Under the pieces are notes generated by a model that saw only the letters and a list, made by a program, of their open reading frames with translations, was not told the origin of the DNA and searched no databases. The position numbers and the translations under genes were made by a program. A stretch of 64,000 nt of DNA from Treponema sp. (GTDB lineage Bacteria; Spirochaetota; Spirochaetia; Treponematales; Treponemataceae): the NCBI GenBank assembly GCA_016287815.1, contig JAEEWW010000002.1, forward strand, positions 18,234 through 82,233, given 5' to 3'. Positions 1-10,895 of this stretch are shown one piece after another. Numbering within the stretch: position 1 is the stretch's first letter; every line of letters begins with the position of its first letter.

Positions 1-1
1 A

Positions 2-1075
2 GCAGGCTACATTCTTTCTAAAAGCAGTGCAGGTAAAAGATTTGTTGAATTGTTTGATGCGCTGTTCGGCTGGTTTAAGGGCGGAACGGTTGTAGCTTCT
101 GTTTTAGTTATGGCATTCTTTTCAACTTTTACAGGGGTTTCCGGAGTTACGATTTTAGCCCTTGGTTCTTTGCTTTCATTTATACTTACGGGTTCCGGTT
201 ATAGTCAGGACAAGGCAGAATCCCTTGTTGTTTCATGTGGTGCGCTTGGTCTTCTTTTTCCACCGAGCGTAGCAATTATTGTTTTTGCAACTGTAAATTA
301 TTTTTCTGTTGATGTAATTCAGCTTTTTGTTGCTGCGCTTATCCCGGGACTTATAATGTCGCTTTCAATGATTTTATTTGGAATTTTCTATGATAAAAGA
401 AAAGTTCGTCCTGAGTTTTCGCTGAAAAAGATAATTCTTGCAGTAAAAAACAGTATCTGGGAACTTTTGCTTCCATGTATAATTTGTATCAGTTATTTTG
501 CAGGATTCTTTGATTTATTTCAGGTTGCCTCTTTTGCGGTTTTGTATTCTTTCTGTATTGCAACTTTTATAAGAAAAGATTTTACGTTCAGCGAAGCCTG
601 TACAATTATTGATGAAAGTGTTCCTGTTTCTGGCGGTGTTCTTTTTATCCTTGGTTCTGCCGTGGGGCTTTCTTATTTTATGCTGGATGCAGATGTCCCT
701 GGAACTTTAACAGCGATAATTACATCGTATGTAACTAATAAATTTGTTTTTCTTATGCTTGTAAATATCCTTCTGCTTATTGCAGGCTGCCTTATGGATA
801 TTTATTCTGCGATTCTAATAATTTCTCCGCTTCTTATTCCTCTGGCTGAATCATTTGGAATTTCTGCGGTTCAGACAGGTGTAATTTTCCTTATGAATCT
901 TTCAATAGGATTTTTAACCCCGCCGATTGGAATGGATTTGTTTATTGCTTCTTACACGTTTAAAAAGCCGGTCGGAAAAATTATTCATGGAGTTCTGCCT
1001 TTCCTTTTAGTACAGTTTGCAGTCCTTCTTTTGATTACATATGTTCCTTGGTTTACATCTGTTCTTTTGCATTAG
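2..1075 (+). CDS. TRAP transporter large permease (DctM-like), 5' end outside the window
   Basis: Frame is open from base 2 (AGYILSKSSAGKRF...) into the listed ORF; hydrophobic DctM-type sequence (GVSGVTILALGSLLSF, NLSIGFLTPPIGMDLF). Confidence 0.85.
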   Translation, partial: AGYILSKSSAGKRFVELFDALFGWFKGGTVVASVLVMAFFSTFTGVSGVTILALGSLLSFILTGSGYSQDKAESLVVSCGALGLLFPPSVAIIVFATVNYFSVDVIQLFVAALIPGLIMSLSMILFGIFYDKRKVRPEFSLKKIILAVKNSIWELLLPCIICISYFAGFFDLFQVASFAVLYSFCIATFIRKDFTFSEACTIIDESVPVSGGVLFILGSAVGLSYFMLDADVPGTLTAIITSYVTNKFVFLMLVNILLLIAGCLMDIYSAILIISPLLIPLAESFGISAVQTGVIFLMNLSIGFLTPPIGMDLFIASYTFKKPVGKIIHGVLPFLLVQFAVLLLITYVPWFTSVLLH

Positions 1076-1091
1076 GTATTTATAAAGAATT

Positions 1092-2453
1092 ATGATTAAA
1101 ACGCACATCAGGTATATCTTTGCTTTTACTCTGCTGATTTCTGTCTTTTGTTTTTTTTCGTGTACTTCTTCTGCGGAAAAAAAAATAAGTAGAAAAGAAA
1201 TTTTTACCAGAACTTCTGCAAGACTTGTTAATGATAAAATTCAGACAGAAAAAAAAGCACAGGAAAATGCCGTCCGTGATTACGTTAAAAATTTACCGGT
1301 TGACCAGAAAATTTCCCAGCTATTCCTTGTAAATATAGTTGGTTGCGATAGTTTTATGCCTGTTGAACATTCGGGTGCTCTGGAAGGAAACCCCGGCAAA
1401 GGCGAATATCTTGTTCCGGGCGGATGCCTGTTTTTTTCATATAATATTGCAGATACTCCTGAAAAGATGCTTTCCTTTAATAAATCCATACGGGATTTTT
1501 GTCTTAAGCATAATATTGTTCCTCCTTATCTCGCAGTTGATCAGGAAGGCGGAAATGTAAACCGTCTGCGGCAGATTGCAGGTCCACTGCCATCTTCTGA
1601 GAAAGTTGCACAAAATTTTACTGTAGAAGAAGCTTACAGCCTTTATATGCTTCAGGCTGAACAGATGAAGGCTTTGGGCTTTAATTTAAATCTTGCGCCT
1701 GTTGTTGAAGTAAAAACTTCAGAAAATGCGGCTTTTTTAGGAAACAGAAGTTTTGGAACGCTTTCTGAAGTATTAACTTATGCACGTGCTGCCGTTAACG
1801 GGTATGAAAATTCCGGAATTGGTACGGTGTTAAAACACTTCCCCGGAAATACAAATACAGATCCTCATACGGGGTTGCCGGAAATTTCCTGGAACGAAAA
1901 GCAGCTTGAAGAAAATGTAATGATTCCTTTTTTGGCTCTTTCGTCGATAAACAGTACAGGTATTTTGATGTCGCATGCGCGACTTTCATTAAAAGACAGT
2001 AATACACCTGCATGCCTTTCTTCATATTGGGTAGATGAGGTCTTGCGTAAGCAGTTTGGCTATGAAGGTTTGATTTTTTCTGATGATATTTTTATGGCCG
2101 CTTTACAGGAAAATGGTTTTCCTCCAGAAAAAGCCTGTATAATGGCAATAGATTCTGGTGTTGACTGTATCATGCTTTCAGAAAAACGCTTTGCACCTGT
2201 TGCAAGAATTCTTTTGGAAAAAGCCGGAAAAGATTCTTCTTTTGCAGAAAAAATAGAAAATGCCGTTTTTCGTATTATAAACTGGAAGATTAAACAGAAT
2301 ATTCTTGAACTTTATACGAAGGATTCAAAATGGCTTATTCGTCCTGTAAAGTATGAAAATGATGAACAATTGATGAATATGTATTCTGCGGCATTGTCAG
2401 AAAATATAGATTTGTACAGAAATGTTTTTAGTAAAATGCAGGCGGCAAACTGA
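1092..2453 (+). CDS. Glycoside hydrolase family 3 N-terminal domain lipoprotein (beta-N-acetylhexosaminidase-like)
   Basis: Lipobox signal (FCFFSC), GH3/NagZ-like motifs DQEGGNVNRLR, KHFPGNTNTDPHTGLP, FSDDIFMAAL. Confidence 0.85.
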   Translation: MIKTHIRYIFAFTLLISVFCFFSCTSSAEKKISRKEIFTRTSARLVNDKIQTEKKAQENAVRDYVKNLPVDQKISQLFLVNIVGCDSFMPVEHSGALEGNPGKGEYLVPGGCLFFSYNIADTPEKMLSFNKSIRDFCLKHNIVPPYLAVDQEGGNVNRLRQIAGPLPSSEKVAQNFTVEEAYSLYMLQAEQMKALGFNLNLAPVVEVKTSENAAFLGNRSFGTLSEVLTYARAAVNGYENSGIGTVLKHFPGNTNTDPHTGLPEISWNEKQLEENVMIPFLALSSINSTGILMSHARLSLKDSNTPACLSSYWVDEVLRKQFGYEGLIFSDDIFMAALQENGFPPEKACIMAIDSGVDCIMLSEKRFAPVARILLEKAGKDSSFAEKIENAVFRIINWKIKQNILELYTKDSKWLIRPVKYENDEQLMNMYSAALSENIDLYRNVFSKMQAAN

Positions 2454-3313
2454 TGGCAAAAACTGAAAAACTTCGCGGAAAAGAAGGCTTTGATAAATTT
2501 TATGAAAATCTGTTTGCCGGGCGCTGGGCTGATTTAAAAAAATCATTTTTTTCAGAAGTCTGCTATGCGCAATGGACTTGCGAAAATAAAAAGCCTTATT
2601 TTCTTGATACAGGAAGTGTTTTAGCTGCTTTAAATCTTCCTTTAAAAGGTGCAAAAAATATTCTGGATTTATGTGCTGCGCCTGGCGGCAAAACACTGAT
2701 TCTTGCTTCATTAATGGATGAAGATGCTATTTTAACTTCAAATGACCGTTCGCCAAATCGTAAACAAAGGCTTGTAAAAGTCTGCGATGAATCTCTTCCG
2801 CCTTCTGTACGCGAAAGGGTCACTGTTTCTTGCAGTGACGGTGCAAAATGGTGTACAAGACAGACTGAATGTTTCGACAGAATTCTTCTGGATGCACCAT
2901 GTTCTTCAGAACGCCATGTTGCATTGGATTCTAAGTATCTTGATGAATGGACTCCTTCACGTATTAAGTCACTTTCTATGGAGCAATGGGCTCTTCTTTC
3001 TTCCGCATACCGAATGCTTGTTCCTGGCGGTTATCTTTTGTATTCAACCTGCGCCTTATCTCCTGCGGAAAATGACGAAGTCGTTTCCAGACTGTTTAAG
3101 AAATTTGATGATGTAAATGCTGTTTTTGAACAGATGACTGAACTTCCTGCGCTTTTGCAGGAAACAGCCGATAAAATTTCAGGTTTTACAGGTGGAATGC
3201 TTCCGGCACAGCTCCCTGGTGCTGAAAAAACAAAATATGGTTTTCATGTTTTGCCGGACAAACAGAATGGGGCAGGACCTTTGTATTTTGCACTTATTCA
3301 AAAAAAACTGTAG
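2453..3313 (+). CDS. RsmB/NOP family SAM-dependent RNA methyltransferase
   Basis: Motifs LDLCAAPGGKTLILA, DAPCSSERHV, YSTCALSPAENDEVV. Confidence 0.85.
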   Translation: MAKTEKLRGKEGFDKFYENLFAGRWADLKKSFFSEVCYAQWTCENKKPYFLDTGSVLAALNLPLKGAKNILDLCAAPGGKTLILASLMDEDAILTSNDRSPNRKQRLVKVCDESLPPSVRERVTVSCSDGAKWCTRQTECFDRILLDAPCSSERHVALDSKYLDEWTPSRIKSLSMEQWALLSSAYRMLVPGGYLLYSTCALSPAENDEVVSRLFKKFDDVNAVFEQMTELPALLQETADKISGFTGGMLPAQLPGAEKTKYGFHVLPDKQNGAGPLYFALIQKKL

Positions 3314-3462
3314 CGGAGGAATGTGAAGATAAAACAAACAATAAAACAAAATGATAAAAACAACTAATAGAACCAAATCGCCTTTAGAACAATACGAATA
3401 TTATTTGATTTTATCAAAATAGCAATTGCCTTTTTTTATCTTGCACTATATATTTCTACTAT

Positions 3463-4695
3463 ATGAAAAAGTATTCATTACAAGAAAAGCTACAAAATGT
3501 TTTAGAAGTTGCCAGACAAATTTCCTGTATAAATGATCTTGATGCTTTATTGGAGCACCTTTTAACTGAAGCAAGAAGTATTTCAAATGCGGATGCCGGT
3601 TCTATTTATATTGTTAAAGATGATAAAGTATGCATTAAATATGCACAGAATGATACTATTGCCAGTAGAATTCGTGGCGGGAAGCTGCCTTATACCTTTT
3701 TTTCTTATGATATTGATGATAAATCTATGGCAGGATATGCGGCTCTTACCGGAAAATCGGTTAACATAGAAGACGCTTATAATCTTCCGCCTAGTGTTCC
3801 TTTTTCTTTTAATAAACAGACTGATGAAGCAACTTATTACAGAACAAAATCTGTATTTACTATGCCGTTAAAAGCGTATTCAGGCAGGGTACTGGGAGTT
3901 CTTCAGATAATAAATGCACAGGATGAAGACGGCAATGTAGTGCCGTTTGATTCGGATGCAGAAATGTTTCTGGAACAACTGGCTTCCAGTGCTACGCAGG
4001 TTTTTGAAAATGCCTATCTTTCTGACGAAATGATAAGCCGTATGCTTATGATGGCTGCGTTCCGGGATCCTAAAGAAACATATCCTCATATTGAACGTGT
4101 TGCGCGTTTTGCTGTTGAAATTTATGACCGTTGGGCAGAAGAACATGGAGTTTCTGCAGAAGAGCATTCTGCTTATCGTGATAATTTAAGAATTGCCGCT
4201 AAATTCCACGATGTCGGGAAGGTTGGAATTTCTGATTTAATCTTAAAAAAGACTTTTCCTCGTTTAGACGAAAATGAACGCGCAATTATGAAAGGACATA
4301 CTTTGATTGGTGCCCAGATGTTTATGAAAGGTACTACAGAAGCTGATAAAATGTCTTTTGATGTTGCTTTGCATCACCATGAACGCTGGGACGGTGGTTC
4401 CGGCGGTTATCCTGGAAAAGTTGATTTTTCTAAATTTGAACCTGGAATGCCGCTTCCGAAATTTGAAGCTTTAAAAGGCGAAGAAATTCCATTTTCAGCC
4501 CGAGTTGTGGCTGTTGCCGATGTTTTTGATGCATTATGCCATAGCCGCTCTTACAAAGCACCCTGGAAAGTTGAAGATGCTATTGAAGCTATAAAGGCTG
4601 ATGCAGGACATCATTTTGATCCGGAAGTTGTAAAGAACTTTTTAGATGTAAAGACACGAATTCTTGCAATTCTGCGCCTGCATAATGATGAATAA
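3463..4695 (+). CDS. GAF domain / HD-GYP-type phosphohydrolase
   Basis: GAF-like N-terminus followed by HD-GYP-type motifs (KFHDVGKVGISD, HHHERWDGGSGGYP, VAVADVFDALCHSRSYK). Confidence 0.85.
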   Translation: MKKYSLQEKLQNVLEVARQISCINDLDALLEHLLTEARSISNADAGSIYIVKDDKVCIKYAQNDTIASRIRGGKLPYTFFSYDIDDKSMAGYAALTGKSVNIEDAYNLPPSVPFSFNKQTDEATYYRTKSVFTMPLKAYSGRVLGVLQIINAQDEDGNVVPFDSDAEMFLEQLASSATQVFENAYLSDEMISRMLMMAAFRDPKETYPHIERVARFAVEIYDRWAEEHGVSAEEHSAYRDNLRIAAKFHDVGKVGISDLILKKTFPRLDENERAIMKGHTLIGAQMFMKGTTEADKMSFDVALHHHERWDGGSGGYPGKVDFSKFEPGMPLPKFEALKGEEIPFSARVVAVADVFDALCHSRSYKAPWKVEDAIEAIKADAGHHFDPEVVKNFLDVKTRILAILRLHNDE

Positions 4696-4701
4696 TTTTC
4701 G

Positions 4702-5178
4702 TCATTTATGTTTTAATGATTCGTTTCTTATAAGTGCATGTATCTGTTTATCAAAGCAGTTTGCAAATTCTGAAAATTCTTTTTTACCGTAATAACTTTT
4801 TTTTGTTCCGCAAAGACCAATCTGGGCAAGCTGTAAATTAAAATCCCTTTCAGAAAGCCGCTGTTTTATATTTTCTTTTGTATAAAGAGTACCGCGGTCA
4901 TTCATTACGCAAATATTTTTGTTTACAAGCCTGTCTGCAAGTGGAATATCCCTTGTTACAACCAAATCATTTTCTGAAACATTGTTTACGATGTAATCAT
5001 CTGCTGCCTGACTTTCTTTATTGCAGATAATCATTTTAAAATTACTGTGTTTTTCGTCCTGCGGGATTTCGTGATTTGCAACAAAAAATAGTTTTAGTGA
5101 AAGTTTTTCTGTATAAGAAACAAGGTACTGTCTTACGGTTTTCGGACAGGAATCTGCATCGATCCAGACTGTAATCAT
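4702..5178 (-). CDS. DUF188 / YaiI-YqxD family protein
   Basis: MITVWIDADSCPKTVRQ..., DLVVTRDIPLADRLV, typical of the family. Confidence 0.8.
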   Translation of the reverse strand: MITVWIDADSCPKTVRQYLVSYTEKLSLKLFFVANHEIPQDEKHSNFKMIICNKESQAADDYIVNNVSENDLVVTRDIPLADRLVNKNICVMNDRGTLYTKENIKQRLSERDFNLQLAQIGLCGTKKSYYGKKEFSEFANCFDKQIHALIRNESLKHK

Positions 5179-5477
5179 TGGCCTAATGCTTTGTCAATTT
5201 TTTGAATCATTTCAAGAGTAAGGCGTTCAGCTTCCTCATTTGAATCTATGTTTGTTTTTGTGTATTTTGCTATTTTAGATTTTTCTTTGTAAAGTTCGTC
5301 ACAAATCATAAGTCCTGTTAGGATTGCTGTCTGCAACGGATTTTTTAATCCGGAAGTATTTTCAATTTCATCGGAAATTTTTTTATAATAATTTAAAAGG
5401 CGCTTAAGGTATTCGTCATCTTCTTTTGCCTGAATTGCAAAAGATGTTCCTAATAAATCAATTTTTAATGCGCCCAT
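5175..5477 (-). CDS. zapA: Cell division protein ZapA
   Basis: 100 aa, KIDLLGTSFAIQAKEDDEYLKRLL...; overlaps the DUF188 ORF by 4 nt. Confidence 0.7.
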   Translation of the reverse strand: MGALKIDLLGTSFAIQAKEDDEYLKRLLNYYKKISDEIENTSGLKNPLQTAILTGLMICDELYKEKSKIAKYTKTNIDSNEEAERLTLEMIQKIDKALGQ

Positions 5478-5501
5478 AGTGAACTTCCTTAAAAAAAGTT
5501 T

Positions 5502-6062
5502 CTAGAAAATATAAAACTGACCGTTGTCTTTGTCAGACTTTTCAGTATTATTTGGCTCCTGGGATGAATTATCTTCAGAAATGTTATTTACAGCAGGTGC
5601 TGGCTGAGATTCAGGAATAACTGCTTCATTTACTGTGCTTTCAGTATTATTTTCTACTGTTTCCTGTGCTGCTGATGTTTGTAAATTGCCTGCAGGTGTT
5701 TCTGATGGAGCAGGGGAAAGTGAAGCAGAGACTTGTGCTGAAGGAGAAGCCTGTACGACACTTGTATTCTGACCTGCGTTTATGTTTGCAGCAGTAGTTT
5801 GAATCTGCTGGTTAAGAGCGGCTGCTTTAAGAACAGAATGTTCTACTGAATTCAGCCGCTCCAAAGCTTTTAATATTCCTTCCTCGATCTTGTTTTGATC
5901 AGAAGAGAATGAAGAAAGCTGCTCCGTTTTCTCGGAAAGTGCTTTTGTGAGCTCGGAACATTTCATGCGCAGAGCATCATTTTCCTGATTCAGCTGTGCA
6001 ATCTTCTGCACAGCGCTTTCAACCTTTTCTTCTAATAGTAAAACTTGATCGAGTGAAATCAT
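5502..6062 (-). CDS. Hypothetical coiled-coil protein with disordered tail (ZapB-like position)
   Basis: Heptad-rich N-terminus (VLLLEEKVESAVQKIAQLNQENDALRMK), Ser/Ala/Glu-rich C-terminus; lies between rplT and zapA. Confidence 0.6.
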   Translation of the reverse strand: MISLDQVLLLEEKVESAVQKIAQLNQENDALRMKCSELTKALSEKTEQLSSFSSDQNKIEEGILKALERLNSVEHSVLKAAALNQQIQTTAANINAGQNTSVVQASPSAQVSASLSPAPSETPAGNLQTSAAQETVENNTESTVNEAVIPESQPAPAVNNISEDNSSQEPNNTEKSDKDNGQFYIF

Positions 6063-6063
6063 A

Positions 6064-6423
6064 TTATGCCTTTAATGCTTTTTTTGCAGCGTCTACAACA
6101 GCTTTGAAAGCAACCGGGTCTTCAATAGCCATGTTTGACAATGCTTTGCGGTTAAGCAAAATACCAGCTTTGTTTAATCCGTCGATAAAACGTGAATAGC
6201 TCAAACCTTCATCGCGAACTGCAGCGTTGATACGTGCAATCCACAACTGGCGGAAATTAGCTTTCTTATCACGGCGGTCAACGTAAGCATGGTTCAAAGC
6301 TTTTGTAACAGCATCTTTTGCTGCTTTATAGTTTGTTGCGCGGCGTCCTCTAAAACCTGAAGCAAGTTTAAGAATCTTTACGCGGCGGTTCTTTCTTTTT
6401 GTTCCGTCTATTGCTCTTGACAT
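6064..6423 (-). CDS. rplT: 50S ribosomal protein L20
   Basis: [28 protein letters not shown]..., canonical L20. Confidence 0.97.
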   Translation of the reverse strand: MSRAIDGTKRKNRRVKILKLASGFRGRRATNYKAAKDAVTKALNHAYVDRRDKKANFRQLWIARINAAVRDEGLSYSRFIDGLNKAGILLNRKALSNMAIEDPVAFKAVVDAAKKALKA

Positions 6424-6436
6424 TCTTTATACCTCA

Positions 6437-6637
6437 TCAACCGTATGGCAGTATCTGCTTGCGAATCTTTCTTGCATCAGCTTCTGCAAGAATTCCTGTT
6501 GCACGCAACTGTCTTTTGCGTTTTGGTGAACGCTTTGTCAAAATATGACGAAGGTTCATTTTCTTGTACTTTACTTTACCAGTACCTGTAAGTGAAAACC
6601 GTTTAGATCCGGATTTCTTTGTCTTCATCTTAGGCAT
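6437..6637 (-). CDS. rpmI: 50S ribosomal protein L35
   Basis: MPKMKTKKSGSKRFSLTGTGKVKYKKMNLRHIL... Confidence 0.97.
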   Translation of the reverse strand: MPKMKTKKSGSKRFSLTGTGKVKYKKMNLRHILTKRSPKRKRQLRATGILAEADARKIRKQILPYG

Positions 6638-6650
6638 CTTTCTACCTCAA

Positions 6651-7172
6651 TTAGTTTTTGGCTTTTCCTGAAATTGTCATTGACATAAACCTTCCGTCCA
6701 TTGCGGCCGGTTTTTCAACAACATACGCCGAAGTAAGCCTGTTCAAAACTTCTTTCAGGACATCAAAACCGAGTTCTGTATGGGCAAGTTCACGTCCGCG
6801 GAAACGGATTGTTACTTTTACCTTATTTCCCTCGTTTAAAAATTCCTGTATATGTTTGACTTTTGTATCAAGGTCGCCTGTGCCGATTTTTGGCTGCATG
6901 CGGATTTCCTTGATTTTTAATACCTTCTGGTTTTTCTTGGAATCACGGAGCTTTTTTTCCTGTTCAAACCGGTATTTGCCAAAATTAAGTATTTTACAAA
7001 CGGGCGGATTTGCCGTTGGTGCCACTTCAACAAGGTCAAGGTCTTTTTCCTTAGCCATTCTAAGCGCTTCCAAAGTAGGAACAATCCCTTTCTGGTTGCC
7101 CTCATCGTCTATTAATCTGACCTCTCTAATACGGATCATTTCATTAACCCGCAATCCTTTTGTGTCTGCCAA
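6651..7172 (-). CDS. infC: Translation initiation factor IF-3 (TTG start)
   Basis: [23 protein letters not shown]..., infC-rpmI-rplT order; start codon TTG preceded by GGAGG and an in-frame TAG. Confidence 0.95.
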   Translation of the reverse strand: MADTKGLRVNEMIRIREVRLIDDEGNQKGIVPTLEALRMAKEKDLDLVEVAPTANPPVCKILNFGKYRFEQEKKLRDSKKNQKVLKIKEIRMQPKIGTGDLDTKVKHIQEFLNEGNKVKVTIRFRGRELAHTELGFDVLKEVLNRLTSAYVVEKPAAMDGRFMSMTISGKAKN

Positions 7173-7341
7173 CTATCCTCCTTGAGAGCCCTGTTCTTAC
7201 AGAACACTCGTAAAACACACATATAAAGCGTAGTTTCAAGTATAGCAGAAAATTAACTTGTGTGTAAAGATGATTGAAACGATTTCTGCGTGTTTAACAT
7301 GCGGCATTTAATGCGTTTGCACTTGCCTGTATGAAGCCGTT

Positions 7342-7980
7342 ATGGTAAAAATAATTATGTTTCTTTTTCATGTTTTGATTCTTCCGGGAATTCTTTTAAT
7401 TCCATGTTATTTTAGAAAATCGTATAAAGATATTGTTGTTCCTGCTTTTTTCGGTCTTTTTCTGGCCATTATTTCTGCTTTATTTTATCATTTTTTTATA
7501 TTTAAGCCTGAATATTTTGAATTTAATTTTTTAAAGATTATTCTTGGAATCTTTCTTAAAGGCTATGTTTTGCCTTTGGTTTTTACAGCTGCCGCTTACA
7601 TGGTTTTTGTTAAAGGCGAATTAAAGAAAAAAATTAACAGCCTTTTTCCGCTTTGGATTTCGTTCTATTCAATAATAATTCCGTTTTCGGTAATTTACGG
7701 CAAAACAGATTTTTCATTTTTTGAAGTTTTTCTAAGGCCGGTTCTTGCAGGTTGTCTTTTAATTCTTTTAAAAGGTTTTGCAATGATTATTGCCGCTTCT
7801 GGCTGTACTGAAAAAAAACGGATTGTTCTTGCCGGCTTTTTGATTTTTGCAAGCCTTTGCCTGTGTTCTCTTGTTGAAGCTTTATGGTTTGCAGGTTTTA
7901 TCTGGCTTGTCTGGGCTTTGCCTTTTGCATTTACAGTTTTTTCTTCAGTAGTGTCCGTTTTAAAAATTAAATCGTTGTAA
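7342..7980 (+). CDS. Hypothetical multi-pass membrane protein
   Basis: 212 aa ORF, mostly hydrophobic helices; no recognised family. Confidence 0.55.
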   Translation: MVKIIMFLFHVLILPGILLIPCYFRKSYKDIVVPAFFGLFLAIISALFYHFFIFKPEYFEFNFLKIILGIFLKGYVLPLVFTAAAYMVFVKGELKKKINSLFPLWISFYSIIIPFSVIYGKTDFSFFEVFLRPVLAGCLLILLKGFAMIIAASGCTEKKRIVLAGFLIFASLCLCSLVEALWFAGFIWLVWALPFAFTVFSSVVSVLKIKSL

Positions 7981-8009
7981 ATTTATTAAATCTTTGTAAG
8001 AGGTTTTTT

Positions 8010-9035
8010 ATGCTGTCTTTTGAAAGTGATTATATTGAAGGCGCTCATCCGAAAATCCTTGAAAAGCTTGTTTCAACTAACATGGAACAGCTTTCAGGTT
8101 ATGGTTCGGATAAATACTGCGAGAGCGCAAAACAGAGAATAAAAACAGCATGTGCGTGCCCGGATGCCGATGTCTGGTTTATTACCGGGGGAACTCAGAC
8201 AAATCAGATTGTAATTGATTCAGTCCTTGCGCCTTACGAAGGAGTGGTTGCGGCTTTTACAGGTCATGTTGCAGCACATGAAGCTGGCGCAATCGAATAC
8301 ACAGGTCATAAAGTTCTTACAATTCCTGCTCATAATGGCAAAATGAATGCTGAAGAACTTGATAAATATATCGAAACCTTTTATGCCGACGGAAATCATG
8401 AGCACATGGTTTTCCCTGGAATGGCATATATTTCTTTTCCGACTGAATACGGAACTTTATATTCTAAAAAAGAGCTGGAAGATATTCACAATGTCTGTCA
8501 GAAATACAAAATTCCGCTTTTTATTGACGGTGCGCGTTTAGGCTACGGTCTTGAAAGCAGTGAATGTGACATAACTTTACCGGAACTTGCAAAGTTTTGC
8601 GAAGTATTTTATATCGGCGGAACAAAGGTTGGTGCTTTATGCGGCGAAGCTGTTGTGTTTACTAAGAAAAATACACCGAAGCACTTTTTAAATCTTATTA
8701 AAAAACATGGGGCTTTGCTTGCAAAAGGCCGCCTTCTTGGAATTCAGTTTGACACGCTTTTTACGGATAATCTTTATTTTGAAATCAGCCGTCATGCAAT
8801 CAAAATGGCAGAAAAATTAAAAAAAGGATTTGCTGAGCGTGGTTATAAATTCTTTCTTGATTCGCCTACAAACCAGCAGTTCATTGTATTAGACAATTCA
8901 CAGATGGAAAAAATTGGAAAATCCGTACGCTTTGGCTTCTGGGAAAAATACGATGAAACACATACGGTTGTGCGCTTTGCTACAAGCTGGGCAACTACCG
9001 AGCAGGCAATAAATACCCTGTTTGATTTATTGTAA
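8010..9035 (+). CDS. Threonine aldolase / beta-eliminating lyase family PLP enzyme
   Basis: FITGGTQTNQIVIDSVL, IPLFIDGARLGYGL, FYIGGTKVGALCGEAVVF. Confidence 0.85.
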   Translation: MLSFESDYIEGAHPKILEKLVSTNMEQLSGYGSDKYCESAKQRIKTACACPDADVWFITGGTQTNQIVIDSVLAPYEGVVAAFTGHVAAHEAGAIEYTGHKVLTIPAHNGKMNAEELDKYIETFYADGNHEHMVFPGMAYISFPTEYGTLYSKKELEDIHNVCQKYKIPLFIDGARLGYGLESSECDITLPELAKFCEVFYIGGTKVGALCGEAVVFTKKNTPKHFLNLIKKHGALLAKGRLLGIQFDTLFTDNLYFEISRHAIKMAEKLKKGFAERGYKFFLDSPTNQQFIVLDNSQMEKIGKSVRFGFWEKYDETHTVVRFATSWATTEQAINTLFDLL

Positions 9036-9046
9036 TTAATTCGCTC

Positions 9047-9075
9047 TTGACTGTTATTCACGATAGGACTATATT
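9047..9075 (+). promoter_or_regulatory. Sigma70-like promoter upstream of ilvD
   Basis: TTGACT - 17 nt - TATATT. Confidence 0.6.
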
Positions 9076-9207
9076 ATTGTCTTAATAAATACTGTTTTAA
9101 CTTTAGTAATGCTAAAGAATTGTGATTCACCTGAATGTTTAATCACAATCAATTTACTATATCAGCTGTAAAAATAAGCTGTTAAATTACGGTTTTCGGG
9201 GGTAACT

Positions 9208-10887
9208 ATGAAAAGTGACAACGCAAAAAAGGGAGTTGCTCGTGCTCCTCATCGTTCATTATTTTACGCATCAGGCTACACTGATGAAGAACTGGCTCAG
9301 CCTTTAGTCGGCATTATCTGTGCAAAAAATGAATTGATTCCAGGTCATATAGAACTTGACCGTATTTCTGAAGCCGTAAAAGCGGGTGTGCGCATGTGCG
9401 GCGGAACTCCAATTGAATTCCCTGCAATCGGTGTTTGTGACGGAATTGCCATGGGACACGAAGGAATGAAATATTCTCTTGTTACCCGCGAACTTATTGC
9501 AGACAGCGTTGAATGTGTTGCAAAAGCCCATCAGTTTGACGCCCTTGTTATGATTCCAAATTGTGACAAAATTGTTCCTGGTATGCTTATGGCAGCTGCC
9601 CGCCTGGATTTGCCTACAGTTTTTGTTTCAGGCGGTCCTATGATGCCTGGTCATGTAATGGATCGGACTAATCCTTATTATGGAAAAGAGCTTTCTCTTT
9701 CTGATATGTTTGAGGCTGTAGGAACTTTTGCCGTAGGAAAGATTACAGAAGAGCAACTTAAAGAAATGGAACACTCTGCCTGCCCTGGCTGCGGAGCATG
9801 TTCAGGTATGTTCACTGCAAATTCCATGAACTGTCTTACAGAAGTTTTAGGTCTTGGTCTTCCTGGTAACGGTACAATTCCTGCTGTAACAGGGGAGCGT
9901 ATTGCGCTTGCAAAACATGCCGGTATGGCTGTAATGAATATGTATAAAAAAGGAATTACTGCGCGTCAGATGATGACTGCAGAAAATTTCCGCAACGGTC
10001 TTGCCGCAGACATGGCTTTGGGCTGTTCTTCAAATACAATGCTTCATCTTCCGGCAATTGCCCATGAAGCCGGCATAGAAATTGATCTGCATGAAGTAAA
10101 CGAAATTTCTGAGCGTACACCGAATCTTTGCCACCTTGCTCCGGCCGGTCACACCTTTATGTGTGAATTAAATGATGCCGGCGGTGTTCAGGCAGTTCTT
10201 GCAGAACTTGCAAAGAAAAACTTAATCAATACTTCTTTAATTACGGCAACAGGCAAAACTATTGCAGAAAACATTAAAAATGTACGCAATAAAAATCCTG
10301 AAGTTTTGCGACCGATTGAAAATCCTTATTCTGATAACGGCGGAATTGCAATCCTCTTCGGAAACCTTGCACCAAACGGAACTGTCGTAAAACGTTCAGC
10401 CTGTGCAAAAGAGCTGATGAAGCATACAGGTCCTGCACGCGTATTCAACGATGAAAGTGAAGCAATGGAAGCCGTTCAGGCAAGAAAAATCAATCCTGGT
10501 GATGTAGTTGTAATCCGCTACGAAGGTCCTAAAGGCGGTCCTGGTATGCGCGAAATGCTTGCCGTTACTGCCGCTCTTGCAGGTCAGGGACTTGATAAGC
10601 AGGTTGCATTGATTACAGACGGAAGATTCAGTGGTGCTACACGCGGTGCTTCATTGGGACATTGCAGCCCTGAAGCTGCTAACGGTGGTCCGATTGCCCT
10701 TGTTGAAGAAGGCGATAAAATTACTCTTGATATTAACGCATACAAAATTACGCTTGAAGTAAGCGATGAAGAACTCAGCCGTCGCCGTGCTGCATGGAAA
10801 TGTCCTGAACCAAAGGTAAAAACAGGATACCTTGCCCGCTATGCAAAGTTAGTCAGCTCTGCTGATAAAGGCGCGATATTAGAATAG
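9208..10887 (+). CDS. ilvD: Dihydroxy-acid dehydratase
   Basis: 559 aa; [49 protein letters not shown]. Confidence 0.96.
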   Translation: MKSDNAKKGVARAPHRSLFYASGYTDEELAQPLVGIICAKNELIPGHIELDRISEAVKAGVRMCGGTPIEFPAIGVCDGIAMGHEGMKYSLVTRELIADSVECVAKAHQFDALVMIPNCDKIVPGMLMAAARLDLPTVFVSGGPMMPGHVMDRTNPYYGKELSLSDMFEAVGTFAVGKITEEQLKEMEHSACPGCGACSGMFTANSMNCLTEVLGLGLPGNGTIPAVTGERIALAKHAGMAVMNMYKKGITARQMMTAENFRNGLAADMALGCSSNTMLHLPAIAHEAGIEIDLHEVNEISERTPNLCHLAPAGHTFMCELNDAGGVQAVLAELAKKNLINTSLITATGKTIAENIKNVRNKNPEVLRPIENPYSDNGGIAILFGNLAPNGTVVKRSACAKELMKHTGPARVFNDESEAMEAVQARKINPGDVVVIRYEGPKGGPGMREMLAVTAALAGQGLDKQVALITDGRFSGATRGASLGHCSPEAANGGPIALVEEGDKITLDINAYKITLEVSDEELSRRRAAWKCPEPKVKTGYLARYAKLVSSADKGAILE

Positions 10888-10895
10888 TAGCGGGG

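Noticed and set aside
6658-7185. 175-aa plus-strand ORF
   Set aside because: Entirely antisense to infC, which is unmistakable; shadow ORF.
9101-9207. T-box riboswitch upstream of ilvD
   Set aside because: No recognisable T-box sequence or terminator/antiterminator pair; only two small hairpins.
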